This document shows, piece by piece, positions 30,088-30,587 of a stretch of 30,587 nucleotides of DNA. Made by a program: the position numbers and the translations under genes. Position 1 is the stretch's first letter, and each line of letters begins with the position of its first letter. The notes under the pieces were generated by a model. The model did no database searches. It was not told the DNA's origin and was given only the letters and a program-made list of their open reading frames with translations. This DNA comes from Nitrososphaerota archaeon. GTDB lineage: Archaea; Thermoproteota; Nitrososphaeria; Nitrososphaerales; UBA183. The stretch spans positions 1 to 30,587 of the forward strand of contig JAPCJR010000023.1 in NCBI GenBank assembly GCA_027886865.1, in the 5' to 3' direction.

Positions 30088-30587
30088 TCACACGGGTTGA
30101 AGGCCGAGCTCTTCAACCATGGCGGTGGCAATGTCCATGTTCCCGAAGACGTCCCGCGGATAGTGTGAATCCGACCCGAGGCTCACCCTGCAACCGGCTT
30201 TCGAACATGCGTTCGCGACCCTGCGGACGAGTTCCGGCGCGTAGCCTATGTCTTTTCCGTTGAGCTCGAGGGCCTTGTTGCGCCTTTTCGCCGTCTTTGC
30301 CAGGTCCAGGAGTAGGCCGTCGATATCATCAGGCAATCGGCTCACCCCCTTTATCATCCTCGTGGGATGGGTCAGCACATCGAAGGAAATGAAGTCGCTC
30401 TCGAGCGCCTTCTGCTCGAGGTCGAAGTACTCGTGCCATAGCTTGTCGGCATCGGCAGGGTCGATCGGTTTCTTTCGGGGATGCTCGATGTCGGCCCGGT
30501 CGCCCAGCTCGTGCACGGAGCATAGCAGGACGTCCCACTTCTCCTGGTTGACGAACTCGCCTACCCTGGCCTCGTAGCGCGGCGAGA
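30088..30587 (-). CDS. PHP-domain phosphoesterase (histidinol-phosphatase-like), N-terminus outside the window
   Basis: The reading frame stays open to the last base, so the gene continues beyond the window; about 166 C-terminal residues are seen. Metal-binding signatures of the PHP fold: LLCSVHELGDR (His), DVLTHPTRM (His, near residue 70 of the visible part), KALELNGKDIGYAPELVRRV (Glu) and LGSDSHYPRDVF (Asp and His). This order matches histidinol-phosphatase and related PHP hydrolases (HisK type, PolX-like or YcdX). The GTG inside this segment at 30514-30516 is not the true start because the frame and the SVHE motif continue upstream. Substrate cannot be set from this part; a histidine-pathway role is one option only. 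Confidence 0.82.
   Translation of the reverse strand, partial: SPRYEARVGEFVNQEKWDVLLCSVHELGDRADIEHPRKKPIDPADADKLWHEYFDLEQKALESDFISFDVLTHPTRMIKGVSRLPDDIDGLLLDLAKTAKRRNKALELNGKDIGYAPELVRRVANACSKAGCRVSLGSDSHYPRDVFGNMDIATAMVEELGLQPV

Noticed and set aside
1..30587. CRISPR arrays, insertion sequences, prophage genes, rRNA, tRNA
   Set aside because: No direct repeats with regular spacing, no transposase, integrase or phage structural motifs and no rRNA-like or tRNA-like sequence noticed on either strand.

Overview
This is a gene-dense, G+C-rich archaeal chromosome segment made almost entirely of core information-processing genes. Replicative polymerase D (DP2), archaeal GINS51, eukaryote-like primase, one PCNA, RNA polymerase subunit L, TFS, eL42/eS27 ribosomal proteins, aIF2-alpha, Nop10, Csl4, Dph2, Sec61-beta and AglB/STT3 fix the domain as Archaea. 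PolD together with a DUF2070 membrane protein (known from Crenarchaeota and Thaumarchaeota) suggests a TACK archaeon. A thaumarchaeal-type (Nitrososphaeria-like) lineage is the best guess, but this is inference from gene content and not a tree.

Layout: 1-2779 (+) runs from the 3' end of rpl10e through dph2, csl4, rpoL and tfs. 2776-5232 (-) is a replication block, PCNA then primase small subunit then GINS51. 5361-6845 (+) is a translation/rRNA-modification operon, eL42, eS27, aIF2-alpha and Nop10 (the last is a 57-codon gene easily missed). 6851-10841 (-) holds STT3/AglB, GcvH and GcvT. 10896-14595 (+) holds CofE, type IA topoisomerase, a CxxC microprotein and a small membrane protein, with one minus-strand zinc-ribbon microprotein between. 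14574-17693 holds a divergent pair (a P-loop-less RecA-like protein and a RuvX/YqgF-like RNase H-fold protein) and an XPD-like Fe-S helicase. 17733-21578 (-) is an operon secG, DUF2070, tmk, HD phosphohydrolase that probably continues into the helicase. 21706-26453 holds glyA (+) and DP2 (-). The last 4 kb is more accessory: a class III adenylate cyclase/TPR protein of bacterial style, RidA, an SRPBCC protein, a Cys/His-motif membrane protein and a partial PHP-domain protein.

The genes fit a few themes. Replisome and repair parts (PCNA, primase, GINS, DP2 with a PIP-like tail, topoisomerase, XPD-like helicase, RNase H-fold protein) sit with dNTP supply and control (tmk, HD). GlyA, GcvT and GcvH belong to glycine/one-carbon metabolism. 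Transcription and translation parts occupy the first 7 kb.

Expression signals look archaeal and very compact. Many first genes of transcription units have a TATA-like element about 24-32 bp before the start codon, so leaderless or near-leaderless mRNAs are likely. Internal genes are often joined by 4-bp stop/start overlaps with TTG or ATG starts, and two genes seem to need a CTG start. Five of eight convergent gene pairs overlap at their 3' ends. I saw no insertion sequence, CRISPR array, rRNA or tRNA. No wholly new system is evident; the best candidates are the helicase/RNase H-fold/RecA-like island, the CTG starts and the cyclase-TPR protein.
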